Positions 61,526 through 64,000 of a stretch of 64,000 nt of DNA are shown piece after piece. The translations under genes were made by a program, and so were the position numbers. The DNA is taken from contig OY720347.1 of assembly GCA_963082975.1 (NCBI GenBank), positions 17,187,187 to 17,251,186 of the forward strand, in the 5' to 3' direction. The notes beneath the pieces are model-generated. The model worked only from the letters and a program-made list of their open reading frames with translations. It was not told the origin of the DNA and did no database searches. The stretch's first letter is position 1; every line of letters begins with the position of its first letter. Origin of the DNA: Labia minor. Taxonomy: Eukaryota > Arthropoda > Insecta > Dermaptera > Spongiphoridae.

Positions 61526-61573
61526 GATTTCTTATACTATTGCAAAGAATGTCATTTGCCTATTCAAAAAACG
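61526..61573 (+). CDS. LIM-domain protein, exon a (48 nt)
   Basis: A 16-codon exon, phase 0 to 0, between TTTTTAG and GTATAA. It reads DFLYYCKECHLPIQKT and carries the first zinc pair C-x2-C of a LIM domain, completed by the next exon. Such a small exon is easily missed; it is supported by the in-phase join to the next exon. The upstream part of the gene was not recognised. Confidence 0.75.
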
Positions 61574-61652
61574 GTATAATTTTAGTATTTTTTCATTTCT
61601 AAAATATAATCTTAGAAAGTATATATTGTCAATTAATAAATTATTATTCAAG

Positions 61653-61838
61653 GTATTGCATGCCTTGGACGAGACATGGCATCCAGAGCATTTTTGTTGT
61701 TCTGTTTGTAATTTGCCTATTTTGGTTGAAGAACAAGAGGGCAGATTTCAAATTTATAAAGGAAAACTTTATTGTGAAGATCATTACGCGAATCAATTTC
61801 TTCCAATCTGTACTTTTTGTGAACAACCAATTAAAGAG
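61653..61838 (+). CDS. LIM-domain protein, exon b
   Basis: 62 codons, phase 0 to 0. It reads VLHALDETWHPEHFCCSVCN, then a loop, GKLYCEDHY, and CTFCEQPIKE starting the next LIM domain. With exon a it completes LIM 1: Cys pair, TWHPEHF, C-x2-C, LYCEDHY. Paxillin, Hic-5 and PINCH-type adaptors share the TWHPEHF signature and bind partners at focal adhesions. The donor is the unusual GTTAAA; reading through it would add five residues (VKFTF) and a stop. Confidence 0.85.
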
Positions 61839-62217
61839 GTTAAATTTACTTTTTAAGTTTAATGAATTCCAATTTTATACAATTTTCTTCACTATATTGA
61901 AAATTGAATTCTCATTCAAAAATATATAACAAATCTCGATAATGAAAACTTTTATTATATAATATCAAGAAATAAATAAGTATTTTATTATAGTATGACT
62001 AAGTTAAAAGAGACTGAACTATTTTTATTAATTAAATTAATTATACCAGACTAACTTAACCTTAAATTTTGAAATATTTTTACTGGTCAAAAAAGAATAC
62101 TTTTACATAAACTAAAGCCATAAAAGATATTTCATTCATACAGAAATACATGTAAAATTAATATTTTTTATTAAAAAGAATCCCAATTGATTTGACACTA
62201 AGAGTCTATGTATTTTT

Positions 62218-62848
62218 ACCGACTGACGATAGTAAGGGAGGTATTGTTTTCACACCAAATTTCACATGTGGAGATTTTTACATATCTCCACGAATCATGC
62301 ATTTTCTTAACAGAAAAAAGTATTTTTAGCATGATGTCTGTCCGTCCGTCTGTCCGTCCGTATAGATGTGTACAGCCTGAACGGCTTAACGGATTTTGAT
62401 GAAATTTGGTATATTTACTTAATGCATCAGTGGGATGAATTGATCAACTTTTGGTGCAAATCCGGAAACCGGAAGTGGTAGTATTAGCGATCGACGATAA
62501 GAAGGGAAGGGTTATTTTCGCACCAAATTTCACATAAGGAGATTTTTTTACATATCACCACGAATGTATTGGTTTTATGCTCGGGAAAAATCATCTTCAT
62601 TATGTTTTTCTTAATTTAAAATTATATGACGTCACCCAGCCCTTCATGACGTCACAGCCTCGGGTAACGCCGGCTACTTCAGCTATTTATTATAAATAAA
62701 ATAAAATTAAAAATATTTATGTTATATCCATATCTGTTTTTTATTACATTAATAGATATATTAAAATTATTTGAAATTGTTTCTGTAGCTGGAAATTAAT
62801 TTATTTCAAACCGTCGGTCGGTTCGGACCTGGCCACAGGTCAACTTAT
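62218..62848 (+). mobile_element. Helentron-like element, full copy A8
   Basis: Complete copy in the LIM gene intron: ACCGACTGACGATAG start, shorter GTCY run, both TGACGTCA sites, hairpin GACCTGGCCACAGGTC at 62,826-62,841 and the AACTTAT end. Confidence 0.72.
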
Positions 62849-63044
62849 TTTTATATATATTAGCTTTTATTAATATATTCTAAATTGGAACCTAAAAGTT
62901 AATTCAACACGATAAAAAAAGAAAAAAATCTGGAGTGTCTCCACTCAACTATGTCGCATATTTGAATTGGATTAAATAACATATTAATTTAAATTAAATT
63001 AAATTAATTAAATTATAAATTAAAATTAATAAATAATATTTATT

Positions 63045-63540
63045 TAACCAGCGCATATTTGGCTCTTTGTTGATGGCACCACGTCACGTGTTGGCGCGTG
63101 AGATTTGCAGTGTTTTAAAAATTAATTCCGGTACTTTCAGCGATTCAATCAAGCTGAAATTCTATATATAGCAGTTTTATACAATTTTTAATCATGGGGA
63201 AAAAACTATCAAACATATATCTTTATTCTTACGGTCACTTTAGAGGAAAAAAAAATCAAAACGTTGTAGGTAATGACCCTCTTCCGGTTGAGCTACATTT
63301 CTCAAAAGTTGATAGAAAACCTACGAATTTTGAATAATTCCCGTATACTAAATTTAATGATTCAATCTCAAACCGTTTTTGCGTAATCTTGGTTTCATAC
63401 ATACACACATACACACACACACAGAGATTTTTCTCAACCTTAGTGAAAATGATTCAGGAACCTTCAAAACAAAAACATCAAAATCTCCACTTTGAAAATT
63501 TTCGTGATCGCAATACTATCTCTGGCAAGATAGTAATAAC
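63045..63540 (-). repeat. Interspersed repeat H, reverse copy
   Basis: Reverse complement of the 8.6-kb repeat: TGACCCTCTTCCGGTTGAGC, CAAACCGTTTTTGCG, an AC-rich run, TTTCGTGATCGCAATACTAT. It lies just upstream of LIM exon c. Confidence 0.6.
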
Positions 63541-63704
63541 AGTGGCTTAGAAAAAAAAATTAAAACAAATTATATCTTATCTATGTCCAAATAGACTAAT
63601 AAGGATTCGTGAATAATTTAAATTAAATTATAATAGTAATAATAATAATTTATTTAATGTTAAAAGTTGTCATTCGATCAAAATAAATCAAAAATATTTT
63701 TCAG

Positions 63705-63951
63705 AAAATTGTTTATGCTTTGGATAAATTTTGGCATCTGGAACATTTTTTATGTAATATGTGTGGCGATGCTCTTCTCCCGTTTGATGATACCACACCA
63801 TTTGGAAAAGTAGCTGCTTTTGAAGATATGCCCTATTGTGAGGAATGTTTCCGTTTTTTAAAGAAACCGAAATGCCAACTTTGCAAACAATTGATTACTG
63901 CTGAATGCATTACGGATTTTGGTTGCCAATGGCATCCCACTTGTCTTGAAG
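63705..63951 (+). CDS. LIM-domain protein, exon c
   Basis: Reads KIVYALDKFWHLEHFLCNMC, a loop longer than usual (LLPFDDTTPFGK), DMPYCEECFRF, then CQLCKQLITAECITDF and QWHPTCLE, the start of LIM 3. It ends in phase 1 at GTATTA; the gene continues beyond the window. The overall order (tandem LIM domains with ALD.TWHPEHF) is closest to paxillin/leupaxin-type proteins, but the second domain is divergent and the orthologue is not certain. Confidence 0.85.
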
Positions 63952-64000
63952 GTATTAAAAGAATTCAATGTTAAATAATTATAAAATGATGGATATTATT

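Larger units (their letters stand above)
61839..63704 (+). other. LIM gene intron
   Basis: Contains the full helentron-like copy A8 and reverse repeat H, together more than half of the intron. Confidence 0.7.

Overview
The window is eukaryotic nuclear DNA: very AT-rich, intron-rich and full of transposon remnants. The protein families and repeats point to an arthropod or similar invertebrate with a large genome. The repeats include hAT miniature elements, mariners, a CsRn1-like Ty3/Gypsy element, a DINE-1/helentron-like family and non-LTR tails with GATA repeats. The species cannot be named from the sequence. There are no operons, CRISPR arrays or phage-like features.

Most of the window (about 2.4-58.9 kb, plus strand) is the 3' part of one gene. 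Sixteen exons join in phase into about 1244 residues: a SEA-like segment, two Ig domains, a hormone-receptor (HormR) domain, a GAIN domain with a degenerate GPS, seven transmembrane helices and a 290-residue cytoplasmic tail. This is an adhesion-class GPCR. The 5' end and signal peptide lie outside the window. Introns range from 141 bp to almost 14 kb and hold nearly all the repeats. The GPS lacks the His-Leu-Ser/Thr cleavage triad, and the cysteines that usually link TM3 to extracellular loop 2 appear to be missing.

At 17,445-22,184, inside the intron that splits the first Ig domain, lies an apparently intact, very young Ty3/Gypsy LTR retrotransposon. It has two 418-bp LTRs, a TATT target duplication, gag with a CHCC motif, and a complete protease-RT-RNaseH-integrase pol ORF. 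It is the only GC-balanced block in the window. Its pol ORF reads on into the 3' LTR, where promoter repeats carrying CCACGTGG boxes also encode a repetitive peptide.

After an intergenic stretch (58.9-61.5 kb) comes part of a second plus-strand gene, three exons encoding tandem LIM domains of paxillin-like type, which runs off the right end.

The introns hold: a recurrent ~640-bp helentron-like family with a GTCY microsatellite, subterminal inverted repeats and a 3' hairpin; hAT miniature elements with 8-bp target duplications; three mariner-type loci, one with another mariner nested inside; non-LTR retrotransposon pieces; tRNA-derived SINE-like units; and a 430-bp element with a 10-bp duplication.
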